Of a stretch of DNA of 64,000 bases, positions 8,605-17,514 are shown in pieces. A program made the translations under genes and the position numbers. Source of the DNA: Limnohabitans sp. 2KL-1 (lineage in GTDB: Bacteria > Pseudomonadota > Gammaproteobacteria > Burkholderiales > Burkholderiaceae_C); NCBI RefSeq assembly GCF_003063435.1, contig NZ_NESL01000003.1, positions 62,001 through 126,000 of the forward strand, written 5' to 3'. Each line of letters starts with the position of its first letter. The stretch's first letter is position 1. The notes under the pieces were generated by a model. The model saw only the letters and a list, made by a program, of their open reading frames with translations, had not been told where the DNA came from and made no database searches.

Positions 8605-9579
8605 ATGAAACTTTCCCGCATCCTTCTCGCCTGCCTCGTGGCTGCCGTCGGCTCCAGCGCCTATGCTGCCAAGTTCAACCTGAAAATGGGCCACGCGGTC
8701 AACGCCACCGACGGCCAACATGCCGCGGCCCTGAAGCTGGCCGAGTTGGTCAAGCAACGCACCAATGGCGATGTGGAAATCACCGTCTTCCCGGCCAACC
8801 AACTGGGCAACGATGCGGCCATGATCAACGGCGTGCGCGGTGGCACGATCGACATCGTCTCCAGCGGCGCCTCCAACTTCAACGGCATCGTGCCCAACAC
8901 CGCAGCGATGGAATTGCCCTTCGTGTTCCGCAATGCTCAACACGCCTACACGGTGTTGGACGGCGCGGTGGGCACTGGCGTGCTGAACGAGCTGACCCCC
9001 CACGGCATGAAAGGCCTGGCCTACTGGGAAAACGGCTGGCGCGCCTTCACCAACAACAAGCGTCCAGTCAACAAGCCCGAAGACCTCAAAGGCCTGAAGA
9101 TCCGCTCGACACCCAACCCGTACCACATCCAGGCTTTCAAGCTGCTGGGCATGAACCCATCGCCCATGCCGATCGCAGAGCTGTACACCGCCTTGGAAAC
9201 TGGCACCTTTGATGCGCAAGAGCACCCCATCAACGTGACCTGGTCGTCCAAGTTTTACGAAGTGCAAAAGCACCTGACGGTGAGCAACCACGTTTATTCG
9301 CCCTTGGTGGTGGCCATGAACAAGGCCAAGTTCGACACGCTGCCAGCCAACTACCAAAAAATCGTGGTGGACTCGGCCCGTGAAGCGGCCAAATACCAAC
9401 GCGATCTGAACGCACAAAACGCGGGCAAGGTGATTGCCGAGCTGAAGAAGTCCGGCATGCAAGTGATCGAGAACGTGGACATGGCCCCGTTCCAGAAGAT
9501 CGTCTCGGCTGAAATTGCCAAGACTTTTGGCGAAAAGAGCGGCACCGCTTTGCTCAAGGCCATTGAAGACACCAAGTGA
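8605..9579 (+). CDS. TRAP transporter substrate-binding protein (DctP family)
   Basis: 324 residues from the ATG at 8605, with AGGAG 8 nt upstream. A Sec signal peptide (about residues 1-21, cleavage after SSAYA) sends it to the periplasm. The DctP core follows, with the conserved block around YWENGWRAFTNNKRPV and the segment GLKIRSTPNP, whose arginine binds the substrate carboxylate. It captures a carboxylate ligand for the DctQ/DctM membrane pair encoded next. The flanking gluconokinase and idonate dehydrogenase make gluconate, idonate or a ketogluconate the likely ligand. A UUCG hairpin follows the stop codon and separates it from the membrane subunits. Confidence 0.92.
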   Translation: MKLSRILLACLVAAVGSSAYAAKFNLKMGHAVNATDGQHAAALKLAELVKQRTNGDVEITVFPANQLGNDAAMINGVRGGTIDIVSSGASNFNGIVPNTAAMELPFVFRNAQHAYTVLDGAVGTGVLNELTPHGMKGLAYWENGWRAFTNNKRPVNKPEDLKGLKIRSTPNPYHIQAFKLLGMNPSPMPIAELYTALETGTFDAQEHPINVTWSSKFYEVQKHLTVSNHVYSPLVVAMNKAKFDTLPANYQKIVVDSAREAAKYQRDLNAQNAGKVIAELKKSGMQVIENVDMAPFQKIVSAEIAKTFGEKSGTALLKAIEDTK

Positions 9580-9597
9580 TGGTTTGAGTGGTATCAC

Positions 9598-9620
9598 GCC
9601 CCCTCTTCGGAGGGGGCTTT
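9598..9620 (+). terminator. Intercistronic UUCG hairpin (attenuator or mRNA stabiliser)
   Basis: A perfect 8-bp stem GCCCCCTC/GAGGGGGC with a TTCG tetraloop is followed by only three T residues. It lies 18 bp after dctP and just before dctQ. The short T tract suggests partial termination or protection of the 3' end, raising binding protein over permease. Confidence 0.7.
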
Positions 9621-9632
9621 GTTGAGAGAAGT

Positions 9633-10172
9633 ATGAAAAAAATCAACGACCTGTTCTTTCGGCTGGCGGAATTCACGCTGGTCATCATGTTGTCGGCCAT
9701 GGTCATCATGGTGTTTGGCAATGTGGTTTTGCGTTACGGCTTCAACGACGGCATCATCAGCTCGGAAGAGTTGTCACGATTTTTATTCATCTGGATCACC
9801 TTCCTGGGGGCCATCGTCACGATGCGTGAAAACGGCCATCTGGGCCTGGACTCCATCGTGCGCAAGCTCAGCCTGAACGGCAAAAAAATAGCCTTCGCCG
9901 TGTCCAACGTGCTGATGCTCGGCTGCTGTGCGCTCATGTTCTACGGCACCCTCAAACAACATGGCATCAACGCCAGCACGCGCTCGGCCGTGACCGAAAT
10001 CCCCATGAGCTGGGTCTACGGCGTCGGCTACATCACCAGCGTGGCCATGGGCTTGATGATTATTGGCAAGCTGGTTCAGCTGGCCAAAGGCAACTTCAAT
10101 GAGGCCGATCTGATCCAGGTTCAGGACTCCGAAGAAGTCGTCACAGCGCACACCGGCGAGGCCACCAAATGA
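9633..10172 (+). CDS. TRAP transporter small permease subunit (DctQ family)
   Basis: 179 residues from the ATG at 9633, with a GAGAGAA ribosome site. Four hydrophobic helices are visible (about residues 13-35, 47-65, 87-107 and 128-148). The family signature MVFGNVVLRYGFN at the end of helix 1 and the EELSRFLFIWITFLGA segment are present. It forms the small integral-membrane subunit that pairs with DctM in a sodium-driven importer. Its stop overlaps the start of dctM by 4 bp (ATGA), implying translational coupling. The hairpin upstream may reduce its expression relative to the binding protein. Confidence 0.92.
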   Translation: MKKINDLFFRLAEFTLVIMLSAMVIMVFGNVVLRYGFNDGIISSEELSRFLFIWITFLGAIVTMRENGHLGLDSIVRKLSLNGKKIAFAVSNVLMLGCCALMFYGTLKQHGINASTRSAVTEIPMSWVYGVGYITSVAMGLMIIGKLVQLAKGNFNEADLIQVQDSEEVVTAHTGEATK

Positions 10173-11452
10173 CCGTTCTTGTTTTCATCGTTTCCTTGCT
10201 GGGTGCCATGGCACTGGGCATGCCTCTGGCTTTTTCCCTGATCGTTTCAGGTGTGGCACTGATGCTCCACCTGGACAACTTCGACACCCAAATCGTGTCG
10301 CAAAACCTGATCAACGGTGCCGACAACTTCCCGCTGATGGCGGTGCCCTTTTTCATGCTGGCGGGTGAACTGATGAACGCGGGCGGCATGAGCCGTCGCA
10401 TCGTCAACTCGGCCATGGTCTGGGTGGGCCACTTCAGAGGTGGTCTGGGCTATGTGGCGGTGTTCGCCGCCATCGTCATGGCCAGCTTGTCGGGCTCGGC
10501 CGTGGCCGACACGGCCGCCTTGGCTGCCGTGCTGATGCCCATGATGCGCGATGCTGGTTACCGCATGGACCGCTCGGCCGGGCTGATTGCAGCGGGCGGC
10601 ATCATCGCACCCGTTATTCCGCCGTCGATCGGGTTCATCCTGTTCGGCGTGATCGGCGGCGTGTCGATTTCTAAACTCTTCATGGCAGGCATCTTTCCGG
10701 GCATCCTGATGGGCTTGGCCCTGATCGTGACCTGGTGGGTCGTTGCACGCAAAGACAAAGTGGTGGTGGCTGAAAAGGTGCCGTTCAAAAAACGCATCAC
10801 CGTGACCATCAACGCGTTCTGGTCTTATCTGCTGGCCATCACCATCATCGGCGGCATGAAGATGGGCATCTTCACGCCCACTGAAGCGGCTGTGGTGGCC
10901 GTGGTGTATTCGCTGGTGGTGGGCCTGTTCATTTACCGCGAAATCAAATTCAAAGACTTGTACCGCATCATCCTGGCTGCGGCCAAAACGTCTTCGGTCG
11001 TGATGTTCCTGGTGGCTGCGGCCCTCGTGTCGGCCTGGCTGATCACCGTGGCCAATATTCCCGCACAAATTGTCGAAATCCTGCGCCCCTTCATCGACAA
11101 CCAGACCTTGCTGATGGTCATGTTGATGCTGCTGGTCATGATTGTGGGCACGGCACTTGACTTCGCCCCCACCGTGCTGATCCTCACCCCGGTGCTGATG
11201 CCTTTGGTGCGCGAAGCGGGTATTGATCCGGTTTACTTTGGCGTGTTGTTCATCATCAACAACGCCATCGGTTTGCTCACACCGCCCGTGGGCACGGTGC
11301 TCAACGTGGTCTGCGGTGTGGGCCGCATCCCGATGCACGACGTCATCCGTGGCGTCATGCCTTTCCTGTTTTCGCAGGTGGTCGTCATGGGGGCCTTGAT
11401 CGCCTTCCCTAGCCTGGTGATGACCCCCCTCAAATGGCTGATCGCACGATGA
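10169..11452 (+). CDS. TRAP transporter large permease subunit (DctM family)
   Basis: 427 residues with about 12 hydrophobic helices, the normal size for DctM. Recognisable blocks include GADNFPLMAVPFFMLAGELM, MASLSGSAVADTAALAAVLM, GGIIAPVIPPSIGFILFG and INNAIGLLTPPVGTVLNVVC, which line the sodium and substrate elevator domain. It is the transport subunit of the inner-membrane importer. It overlaps dctQ by ATGA at its start and the following SDR gene by ATGA at its end, so the whole set is translated as a coupled unit. The substrate is inferred from the operon as an aldonate or ketoaldonate. Confidence 0.95.
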   Translation: MTVLVFIVSLLGAMALGMPLAFSLIVSGVALMLHLDNFDTQIVSQNLINGADNFPLMAVPFFMLAGELMNAGGMSRRIVNSAMVWVGHFRGGLGYVAVFAAIVMASLSGSAVADTAALAAVLMPMMRDAGYRMDRSAGLIAAGGIIAPVIPPSIGFILFGVIGGVSISKLFMAGIFPGILMGLALIVTWWVVARKDKVVVAEKVPFKKRITVTINAFWSYLLAITIIGGMKMGIFTPTEAAVVAVVYSLVVGLFIYREIKFKDLYRIILAAAKTSSVVMFLVAAALVSAWLITVANIPAQIVEILRPFIDNQTLLMVMLMLLVMIVGTALDFAPTVLILTPVLMPLVREAGIDPVYFGVLFIINNAIGLLTPPVGTVLNVVCGVGRIPMHDVIRGVMPFLFSQVVVMGALIAFPSLVMTPLKWLIAR

Positions 11453-12216
11453 CCGTTCTGAACTCTTTCAATTTATCGGGCCACCGCGCCCTGATCACAG
11501 GCTCATCCGCCGGGATTGGTCTGGCTCTGGCAGAGGCATTGGCACAAGCCGGGGCCCACGTCATCCTGAATGGCCGCACGGCCAACAAGGTCGATGCCGC
11601 AGCGCAGGCGCTGAAGGCACAAGGCTTGTCTGTCAGCACATCGGTGTTTGATGTGACCGATGCCGACAGTGTGCGTGCCGCCGTGGATCAAATGGAAGCC
11701 GAAGGCCCGATCGACATTCTGGTCAACAACGCGGGTATGCAAATTCGCGGCCCATTGCACGAGTATGCCGACAGCGATTGGCACACCATCATGAAGACCA
11801 ACCTGGACAGCGTGTACTACGTGGGTCAGGCAGTGGCCAAAAAAATGATCCCACGGGGTCGCGGCAAGATCATCAACATCTGCTCGGTGCAAAGCGAACT
11901 GGGTCGCCCCGGCATTGCGCCTTACACCGCCACCAAAGGGGCGGTGAAGATGCTGACCAAGGGCATGGCGATTGACTGGGGCCAGTTCGGTATCAACGTC
12001 AACGGCATCGGCCCGGGCTATTTCAAGACCGAACTCAACCAGAAACTGGTCGATGACCCGACCTTCAGCAGCTGGCTGGTCGGCCGCACGCCCAGCCGCC
12101 GTTGGGGCGATGTGCAAGACCTGGGCGGTGCTGCGGTCTTTTTGGCATCCGACGCTTCACGCTTTGTGAACGGCCATATCCTTTATGTCGATGGTGGCGT
12201 GACGGCCACGCTCTAA
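11449..12216 (+). CDS. idnO: Gluconate 5-dehydrogenase (SDR family)
   Basis: 255 residues from the ATG at 11449, which overlaps the dctM stop (ATGA). It is a classical short-chain dehydrogenase: TGSSAGIG (17-24), NNAG (93-96) and the catalytic Ser146, Tyr159 and Lys163 in PYTATKGAVK. Overall it resembles gluconate 5-dehydrogenase (IdnO/Gno), which interconverts 5-keto-D-gluconate and D-gluconate. It is followed 31 bp later by L-idonate 5-dehydrogenase. The pair would convert L-idonate via 5-ketogluconate to gluconate, the substrate of the gluconokinase upstream. SDR substrate calls are uncertain from sequence, but the context supports this one well. Confidence 0.8.
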   Translation: MTVLNSFNLSGHRALITGSSAGIGLALAEALAQAGAHVILNGRTANKVDAAAQALKAQGLSVSTSVFDVTDADSVRAAVDQMEAEGPIDILVNNAGMQIRGPLHEYADSDWHTIMKTNLDSVYYVGQAVAKKMIPRGRGKIINICSVQSELGRPGIAPYTATKGAVKMLTKGMAIDWGQFGINVNGIGPGYFKTELNQKLVDDPTFSSWLVGRTPSRRWGDVQDLGGAAVFLASDASRFVNGHILYVDGGVTATL

Positions 12217-12247
12217 AATTCAATTCACTCTTTTCAAAGAAACTGCC

Positions 12248-13288
12248 ATGAAATCCGTTGTCTGTCACTCGGCCAAAGACCTGCGCATTGAAAGCACAGA
12301 GCTACCCCCTCTGGGCGAAAACCAGTTGCGTGTGAATGTGGCCTTTGGCGGCATTTGCGGCTCCGACCTGCATTACTACCAGCATGGCGGCTTTGGCACG
12401 GTGCGCATCAAACAGCCCATCGCACTGGGGCACGAAATTTCGGGGGTGGTGGACGGCTTGGGCAACCAGGTCAGCGGCATTGCCAAAGGCCAACGCATCG
12501 CCATCTCCCCATCGCGCCCTTGCGGCCATTGCCGCTTTTGCCAGGCTGGGCAACACAACCACTGCCTGAACATGCGCTTTTACGGCAGCGCCATGCCCTT
12601 CCCCCACATCCAGGGCGCGTTCTCAGAGCAACTCATCATCGAGGGCTACCAAGCCCACCCAATTGCCGACCACCTGAGCCTGTCCGAGGCCGCCTTGGCC
12701 GAACCCTTGTCGGTCGGCCTGCACGCCATTCAGCGCGCGGGCAGCGTGCTGGGCAAGCAAGTGCTGGTGACGGGCTGCGGCCCCATCGGATCACTCTTGA
12801 TCGGAGCCTTGCGCCGTGCTGGTGCGGCCCGCATCGTGGCGGCCGACATCGCCGACTTGCCCCTGAAGTGCGCCAAGGAGATGGGCGCGGACGAGATCAT
12901 CAACCTCAAGACCCAGGCCGAAGCACTGGACAAGTACAAAGTGGACAAAGGCCAATTCGATGCCGTGTTTGAAGCATCGGGTAGCGAAGCGGCTTTGCGC
13001 GTGGGTCTGGACACCATCGCACCACGCGGTGTACTGATCACGGTGGGCATGGGTGGCGACATCAGCCTGCCCATGACACAACTGGTGGCCAAGGAAGTCG
13101 ACATGCGCGGCACCTTCCGCTTCCATGCCGAATTTGCCACCGCCGTGCGCTTTTTGAACGAAGGACTGGTCAACGGCAAACCGGTCATCACCGGCATCTT
13201 GCCGGTGGATCGCGCCATTGAAGCCTTTGATCTGGCCGCAGACAAGAGCCAGTCGCTCAAAGTACAGATTTCTTTTCAAAACGCCTGA
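12248..13288 (+). CDS. idnD: L-idonate 5-dehydrogenase (zinc MDR family)
   Basis: 346 residues. It is a zinc-dependent medium-chain dehydrogenase: catalytic zinc ligands Cys37 and His62-Glu63 (GHEISG), structural zinc cysteines 92, 95, 98 and 106, and a Rossmann GCGPIGSL loop. The sequence closely resembles L-idonate 5-dehydrogenase, which oxidises L-idonate to 5-ketogluconate with NAD(P)+. It lies directly after the gluconate 5-dehydrogenase gene in the idnD-idnO-gntK metabolic set. Unlike the E. coli idn operon, the carrier here is a TRAP system rather than a GntP-type permease. Related sorbitol or threonine dehydrogenases are the alternatives, less likely in this setting. Confidence 0.87.
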   Translation: MKSVVCHSAKDLRIESTELPPLGENQLRVNVAFGGICGSDLHYYQHGGFGTVRIKQPIALGHEISGVVDGLGNQVSGIAKGQRIAISPSRPCGHCRFCQAGQHNHCLNMRFYGSAMPFPHIQGAFSEQLIIEGYQAHPIADHLSLSEAALAEPLSVGLHAIQRAGSVLGKQVLVTGCGPIGSLLIGALRRAGAARIVAADIADLPLKCAKEMGADEIINLKTQAEALDKYKVDKGQFDAVFEASGSEAALRVGLDTIAPRGVLITVGMGGDISLPMTQLVAKEVDMRGTFRFHAEFATAVRFLNEGLVNGKPVITGILPVDRAIEAFDLAADKSQSLKVQISFQNA

Positions 13289-13327
13289 AAATCTAGCTTT
13301 TCAAGCCCTCACAGAAAGTCAAAAACC

Positions 13328-14077
13328 ATGTCCCAAATCGCCCTCGTCACGGGTGCCAGTTCCGGCATTGGCAAAGCCTGCGCCTTGGCCTTGCTCAAAG
13401 AAGGTTGGCAAGTCGTTCTGGTGGGTCGTCGCGCCGACGCCTTGGCCGCTGCCGTGGCCGAAGCCGGCGCCAACGCCGCCAATGCCCACGCCATCCCGAC
13501 CGATCTGTCCAAAGAACCCGAAGTCAAAGCCCTGTTCGAGCAGATCCGCTCGCGCTTTGGCCGCATCGATCTGGTGTTCAACAATGCGGGCATCTCCTTG
13601 CCCTACACCTTACCCGGTGACCTGTCGGGCGACGAATGGCGTCGTGCGGTGGACATCAATCTGAATGGCGCTTTCTACACCCTGTCATACGCCTTCAAAC
13701 TGATGCAAGAGCAAAGCCCGCAAGGCGGCCGCATCATCAACAACGGCTCGATTTCGGCCCATGTCCCACGCCCAGGCTCGATTGCCTACACAGCCACCAA
13801 GCACGCCATCTCGGGCCTGACCCGCGCCGCCTCGCTCGATGGCCGCCCCTACAGCATTGCGGTCGGCCAGATCGACATCGGCAACGTGGCCTCGGACATG
13901 ACGCTCAAGATGGCGCAAGGCGTGCACCAGGCCGACCTCAGCATCAAGGCCGAACCGCGCATGGACATGAGCGCCGTGGTCGAGACCTTCCTGACCATGG
14001 CCCGATTGCCCCTGTCTGCCAACATCCTGTTCACCACGGTGATGGCCACCAACATGCCGTTCGTCGGTCGCGGCTGA
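13328..14077 (+). CDS. Short-chain dehydrogenase/reductase, last gene of the gluconate/idonate operon
   Basis: 249 residues with TGASSGIG (8-15), NNAG (86-89), Ser141 or Ser143, Tyr154 and Lys158 (AYTATKHAIS). The C-terminal part (GQIDIGNVASDMT) differs from the gluconate 5-dehydrogenase upstream, so it is not a simple duplicate. It oxidises or reduces a hydroxyl of a small polar substrate with NAD(P). It lies 39 bp after idnD and before a strong bidirectional terminator. A sugar-acid or glucose-lactone step is plausible, but the substrate cannot be read from sequence. Confidence 0.8.
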   Translation: MSQIALVTGASSGIGKACALALLKEGWQVVLVGRRADALAAAVAEAGANAANAHAIPTDLSKEPEVKALFEQIRSRFGRIDLVFNNAGISLPYTLPGDLSGDEWRRAVDINLNGAFYTLSYAFKLMQEQSPQGGRIINNGSISAHVPRPGSIAYTATKHAISGLTRAASLDGRPYSIAVGQIDIGNVASDMTLKMAQGVHQADLSIKAEPRMDMSAVVETFLTMARLPLSANILFTTVMATNMPFVGRG

Positions 14078-14100
14078 TCAGACTTTCGGCTCTTCCCAAA

Positions 14101-14133
14101 AAGAACAGGCGCCCCAGGCGCCTGTTCTTTTTT
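14101..14133. terminator. Bidirectional terminator
   Basis: A perfect 13-bp stem (14101-14113 with 14117-14129, loop CCA) has A residues on its left and six T residues on its right. It serves the convergent operons that end at 14077 (plus) and 14149 (minus). Confidence 0.92.
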
Positions 14134-14148
14134 CATCCGCGCCCCACT

Positions 14149-15396
14149 TCAAGGGGTGTGCAAGCTGCCGTCGATCAGGCGCGTCTGGGTCCAGGTGGTC
14201 ACGCCGCTGTCGCAGGGGTAGCGGGCCGCCTGTGCCTCGTCGATGTCCACACCCAAGCCAGGCAAATCGTTGGCATAGACATAACCTTTGCGAAATTCAG
14301 GCAAGCCAGGGAACACATCCAGCAAGGCCTCACGCGGCCCTTTGAGTTCCTGGATGACAAAGTTCGGCGGCTCGGTGCCCGACCATTCCTGCACCCCGAA
14401 GTTGCGCGAAGCCAGATCGATGTGGATGTTGGCCGCATGGGCCAGTGGCGACATGTCACCCGGACCGTGCCAGGCCGTGCGCACGCCGTACTGCTCGGCA
14501 AAGAGCTGCAGCTTGCGTGCGGGGGTGATGCCGCCCACCTGGCTCAGGTGCACGCGGATGAAATCGATCAGCCGCTCGGCGATCAGGTTTCGCCATTCAA
14601 AGGGGTGGTTGAACAACTCACCCTGCGCCAATGGGATGTTGGTCTTGTCGCGCAACTGACGAATCCATTCGCCCTCTTCCAGCGGGATGGCGTCTTCCAG
14701 AAAGAACAAATCAAACGGCTCCAGGGCTTGCGCCAGGCGGATCGCGTCGATGGGCTTGAGTCGTTCGTGCACGTCGTGGCACAACGCCACATCAAAACCC
14801 ACGCGGCTGCGGATGCCATCAAACATCTTGACGGTTTCGCGCATGTATTTGCGCGCATCGAGGTACACCCCGTCCAGCGCATGGCTGGGAGCGTGGGCTG
14901 GTGCCGCGCCATAAGCGCCACCGCCATAACCGCCGCTTTGGCAGCGGATGTGGGTGATGCCCTGCTCGCGGTACTTCTGGATGTTGTCGCACAGCTCGCT
15001 CAAATCCTTGCCGTCGGCGTGGCGGTAGATCGGCACGGCTTCACGCACCTTGCCGCCCATCAGTTGGTACAGCGGCATGTTGGCCAGCTTGCCCTTGATG
15101 TCCCACAAGGCCATGTCGATGCCCGAAATCGCGTTGTTCTCGATCGGGCCATTGCGCCAGTAGGCGTTCTGGTGCATCAGCTGCCAGATCTCTTCGATGG
15201 CATGCACATCGCGCCCCACGACCAGAGGCCGCAGGTACTCTTCAATCAGGCACTTGACCGCCAGATGGCGGTAGGCAAACGTGCCGCAGCCCAGACCATA
15301 AAGGCCGGGCTGGTTGGTTTCGACCTTGACCACCAGCAGGTTGATGCCTTCGGGGGCGGTCAGGATGACTTTGACGTCGGTGATCAGGGTGCTCAT
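14149..15396 (-). CDS. D-mannonate dehydratase-type enolase-superfamily enzyme (ManD/RspA)
   Basis: 415 residues. It has an enolase-superfamily capping domain (about 1-115) and barrel. Magnesium ligands are Asp208 (CHDVHER), Glu234 (LEDAIP) and Glu260 (QGELFNH); His310 in WHGPGDMSP is the second-shell base typical of the ManD subgroup. Members dehydrate D-mannonate and/or D-gluconate to 2-keto-3-deoxygluconate; some members are inefficient and may have other roles. It is the last gene of the minus-strand operon led by the FadR-type regulator. The KDG formed would be used by the KDG kinase at 25.6-26.6 kb. The family is firm; mannonate versus gluconate is unresolved. Confidence 0.85.
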   Translation of the reverse strand: MSTLITDVKVILTAPEGINLLVVKVETNQPGLYGLGCGTFAYRHLAVKCLIEEYLRPLVVGRDVHAIEEIWQLMHQNAYWRNGPIENNAISGIDMALWDIKGKLANMPLYQLMGGKVREAVPIYRHADGKDLSELCDNIQKYREQGITHIRCQSGGYGGGAYGAAPAHAPSHALDGVYLDARKYMRETVKMFDGIRSRVGFDVALCHDVHERLKPIDAIRLAQALEPFDLFFLEDAIPLEEGEWIRQLRDKTNIPLAQGELFNHPFEWRNLIAERLIDFIRVHLSQVGGITPARKLQLFAEQYGVRTAWHGPGDMSPLAHAANIHIDLASRNFGVQEWSGTEPPNFVIQELKGPREALLDVFPGLPEFRKGYVYANDLPGLGVDIDEAQAARYPCDSGVTTWTQTRLIDGSLHTP

Positions 15397-15429
15397 GGAA
15401 TCTGCCTGCTGAAGTGCGTGGTGATGGGC

Positions 15430-16212
15430 TCAGAGCACCGACAGCCAGCCGCCATCGACATAGATGATCTGGCCGTTGACGTAGTTGGATGCGCCCGAAG
15501 CGAGGTAGATGGCAGTGCCCACGAGTTCATCGGGGCGGCCCCAGCGCTGTGCGGGGTTGCTGCTTTTGACCCAGGCGTCAAACGAGGGGTTGTTGACCAG
15601 CGCCTCGTTCATGTCGGTCAGGATGTAGCCCGGGCCAATCGAGTTGGCCTGGATGTTGTGCTGCGCCCACTCGGCTGCCATGGCTTTGGACAGCATCTTG
15701 ATGCCGCCCTTGGCCACCGTGTAGGGTGCCACCGTGGCGCGCGCGGCTTCGCTGGTGAGCGAACCGATGTTGATGATCTTGCCGCCGGTGCCCCTCTCGA
15801 TCATGCGGCGTGCTGCGGCACGCCCCACCAAAAATGCTGCCGTGAGGTTGGTGTTGATGACACGGTTCCAATCGTCCAGCGAGACATCCAGCATGGGCTG
15901 GCGGTGCTGGATGCCCGCGTTGTTGACCAGGATGTCAATCGCAAGGCCCGCACGGTCAAAGCCAGCAAATGCGGCTTCGACCGAAGCCTGATCGGCCACG
16001 TCAAAGGCTGCTCCCTGCGCTTTCAGCCCGAGCACTTGCAGCTGAGCCACCGCCGCGTCCACGGCGGTTTGTTGACGGCTGTTGAGAATGACGGTCGCAC
16101 CCGATTCGGCCAGACCCTGTGCCAAGGCCAGGCCAATGCCGCGTGTCGAGCCCGTGATCAGGGCCGTGCGACCACGGAGGTCAAAAAGAGATGTTGCGTG
16201 GGGTTGCGTCAT
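15430..16212 (-). CDS. Short-chain dehydrogenase of the gluconate 5-dehydrogenase type
   Basis: 260 residues with TGSTRGIG (20-27), NNAG (97-100), Ser151, Tyr164 and Lys168 (PYTVAKGGIK). The pattern around IGPGYILTDMN is shared with gluconate 5-dehydrogenases and 2-deoxygluconate 3-dehydrogenases, and with the paralogue at 11449-12216. It lies between two enolase-superfamily dehydratases in the TRAP-linked minus-strand operon, 33 bp before the ManD-type gene. It probably interconverts a keto-aldonate and an aldonate so that a dehydratase can act. The exact substrate is inferred only. Confidence 0.8.
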   Translation of the reverse strand: MTQPHATSLFDLRGRTALITGSTRGIGLALAQGLAESGATVILNSRQQTAVDAAVAQLQVLGLKAQGAAFDVADQASVEAAFAGFDRAGLAIDILVNNAGIQHRQPMLDVSLDDWNRVINTNLTAAFLVGRAAARRMIERGTGGKIINIGSLTSEAARATVAPYTVAKGGIKMLSKAMAAEWAQHNIQANSIGPGYILTDMNEALVNNPSFDAWVKSSNPAQRWGRPDELVGTAIYLASGASNYVNGQIIYVDGGWLSVL

Positions 16213-16254
16213 GGATGGTCCGGCCTATAAGGAAAAAGAAAAAATCAATGTCGC

Positions 16255-17448
16255 TCACCGGCTCACACGCACCACCGCATCGGCCCGCCTGTGCAGGTCT
16301 GGCAGCAACTCCAGGCCAAGGCCCGGCTTGTCATTCAGGCTGATCATGCCGTTTTCCACCTGCGGCAATTCGGTCACCAGCTCCTTGTACCAGCCACTGT
16401 AAAAAGCGCGCACGCTTTCCTGAATCAGCGCATTGGGCGCGTGCAGCGACAAGTGCGTGGACGCGGCCCACACCACCGGCCCGGTGCAGTCGTGCGGGGC
16501 CACCGGCAGCTGCCAAGCGTCGGCCATGGCAGCGATCTTGCGCGCTTCGGTCAAACCGCCACACCAGCTCAGGTCGAGCATGGCGACACCGGCCACACCG
16601 GTTTGCAAATAATCTTTAAAACCCCATTTGTAGCTGAGCGTTTCGCTCGCGCAAATCAAAGCCTTGCAGTCCACCGCGTATTGCTTGAGGAGGTCCAGGC
16701 TGTCCATGCGGATCGCGTCTTCGTGCCAGAAAGTGTCGAACTCCTGCAAGGCGCGGGCAATCTTTTGCGCCATGGGCAAGCGCCACAGGCTGTGGAACTC
16801 GACCATGATGTCCATCTTGTCGCCCACCGCCTTGCGGATCTTGCGGAAAGGCTCGAGCGCGGTGTTCAGGTCTTGCGGGCTGATGTACTGGCCGTGCGAT
16901 TTTTCAGCGGCCATGTCAAACGGCCAGATTTTCATGCCGGTGATGCCTTCGCTCAGCAGCGATTCGGCCACCTCATCAGCGCGATGCAAAAATCCCTGCA
17001 AGTCTTCGTAAGGCCCGGCACCCTGCCCCAAGCCCCAGTTGCTGCTGGTCTGGTTGACGTTGCTGCGGATGTACTGGTAGCCCGCGCAGGTGTTGTAGAC
17101 GCGAATTTCGTCACGGCTCTTGCCGCCCAGGGCCGTGTAGACCGGCATCCCAGCAGCTTTGCCAAAGATGTCCCACAGCGCAATGTCGACCGCCGAGTTG
17201 CCACGCGTTTCCACACCGGAGCCGCGCCAGCCCAGATAGCCCGTGATGTCACGCAGGCGCGACTCGATGGCCAGCGGGTCTTGCCCCACCAGTTTGGGCG
17301 CCACCCATTCGTGCAAGTAAGCCTCAACCGCCTGCGCACCCATGAAGGTTTCGCCCAGGCCCACCAGACCTTCGTCGGTGTGCAATCGCACCCAGATGAT
17401 GTTGGGGAACTCGTCCAGGCGGATGGTTTCAAGTTGCGTGATTTTCAT
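16255..17448 (-). CDS. Mandelate racemase/muconate lactonizing family sugar-acid dehydratase
   Basis: 397 residues of the enolase superfamily. It has an N-terminal capping domain, Lys173 in GMKIWPFD, candidate metal ligands Glu217 (VEFHSLW), Glu243 (WHEDAI) and Glu269 (CASETLS), and His319 in APHDCTGP as the general base. Most relatives have Asp at the first metal position, so Glu217 is a mild oddity. The family dehydrates aldonates and aldarates (galactonate, fuconate, rhamnonate and others) to 2-keto-3-deoxy acids. It follows the TRAP binding-protein gene after a hairpin and precedes an SDR and a ManD-type dehydratase. The substrate is unknown; galactonate would fit the KDGal kinase and aldolase downstream. 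Confidence 0.8.
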   Translation of the reverse strand: MKITQLETIRLDEFPNIIWVRLHTDEGLVGLGETFMGAQAVEAYLHEWVAPKLVGQDPLAIESRLRDITGYLGWRGSGVETRGNSAVDIALWDIFGKAAGMPVYTALGGKSRDEIRVYNTCAGYQYIRSNVNQTSSNWGLGQGAGPYEDLQGFLHRADEVAESLLSEGITGMKIWPFDMAAEKSHGQYISPQDLNTALEPFRKIRKAVGDKMDIMVEFHSLWRLPMAQKIARALQEFDTFWHEDAIRMDSLDLLKQYAVDCKALICASETLSYKWGFKDYLQTGVAGVAMLDLSWCGGLTEARKIAAMADAWQLPVAPHDCTGPVVWAASTHLSLHAPNALIQESVRAFYSGWYKELVTELPQVENGMISLNDKPGLGLELLPDLHRRADAVVRVSR

Positions 17449-17470
17449 GACGACTCAAATTTCAGACGTT

Positions 17471-17502
17471 AAAAAAGCCCCACAGTTTGTGACTGTGGGG
17501 CT
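17471..17502 (-). terminator. Hairpin after the TRAP binding-protein gene (minus strand)
   Basis: A perfect 11-bp stem AGCCCCACAGT/ACTGTGGGGCT (17476-17486 with 17492-17502, loop TTGTG) is followed on the minus strand by six T residues. It lies between dctP and the downstream dehydratase gene, so it should partly end transcription there and lower expression of the three enzyme genes. Confidence 0.85.
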
Positions 17503-17514
17503 GGCAGCAAGGCC

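Noticed and set aside
13636..16230. Plus-strand open frame of about 860 codons across the SDR and ManD-type region
   Set aside because: It runs through the bidirectional terminator and antisense to two well-recognised genes, with no protein-family features.
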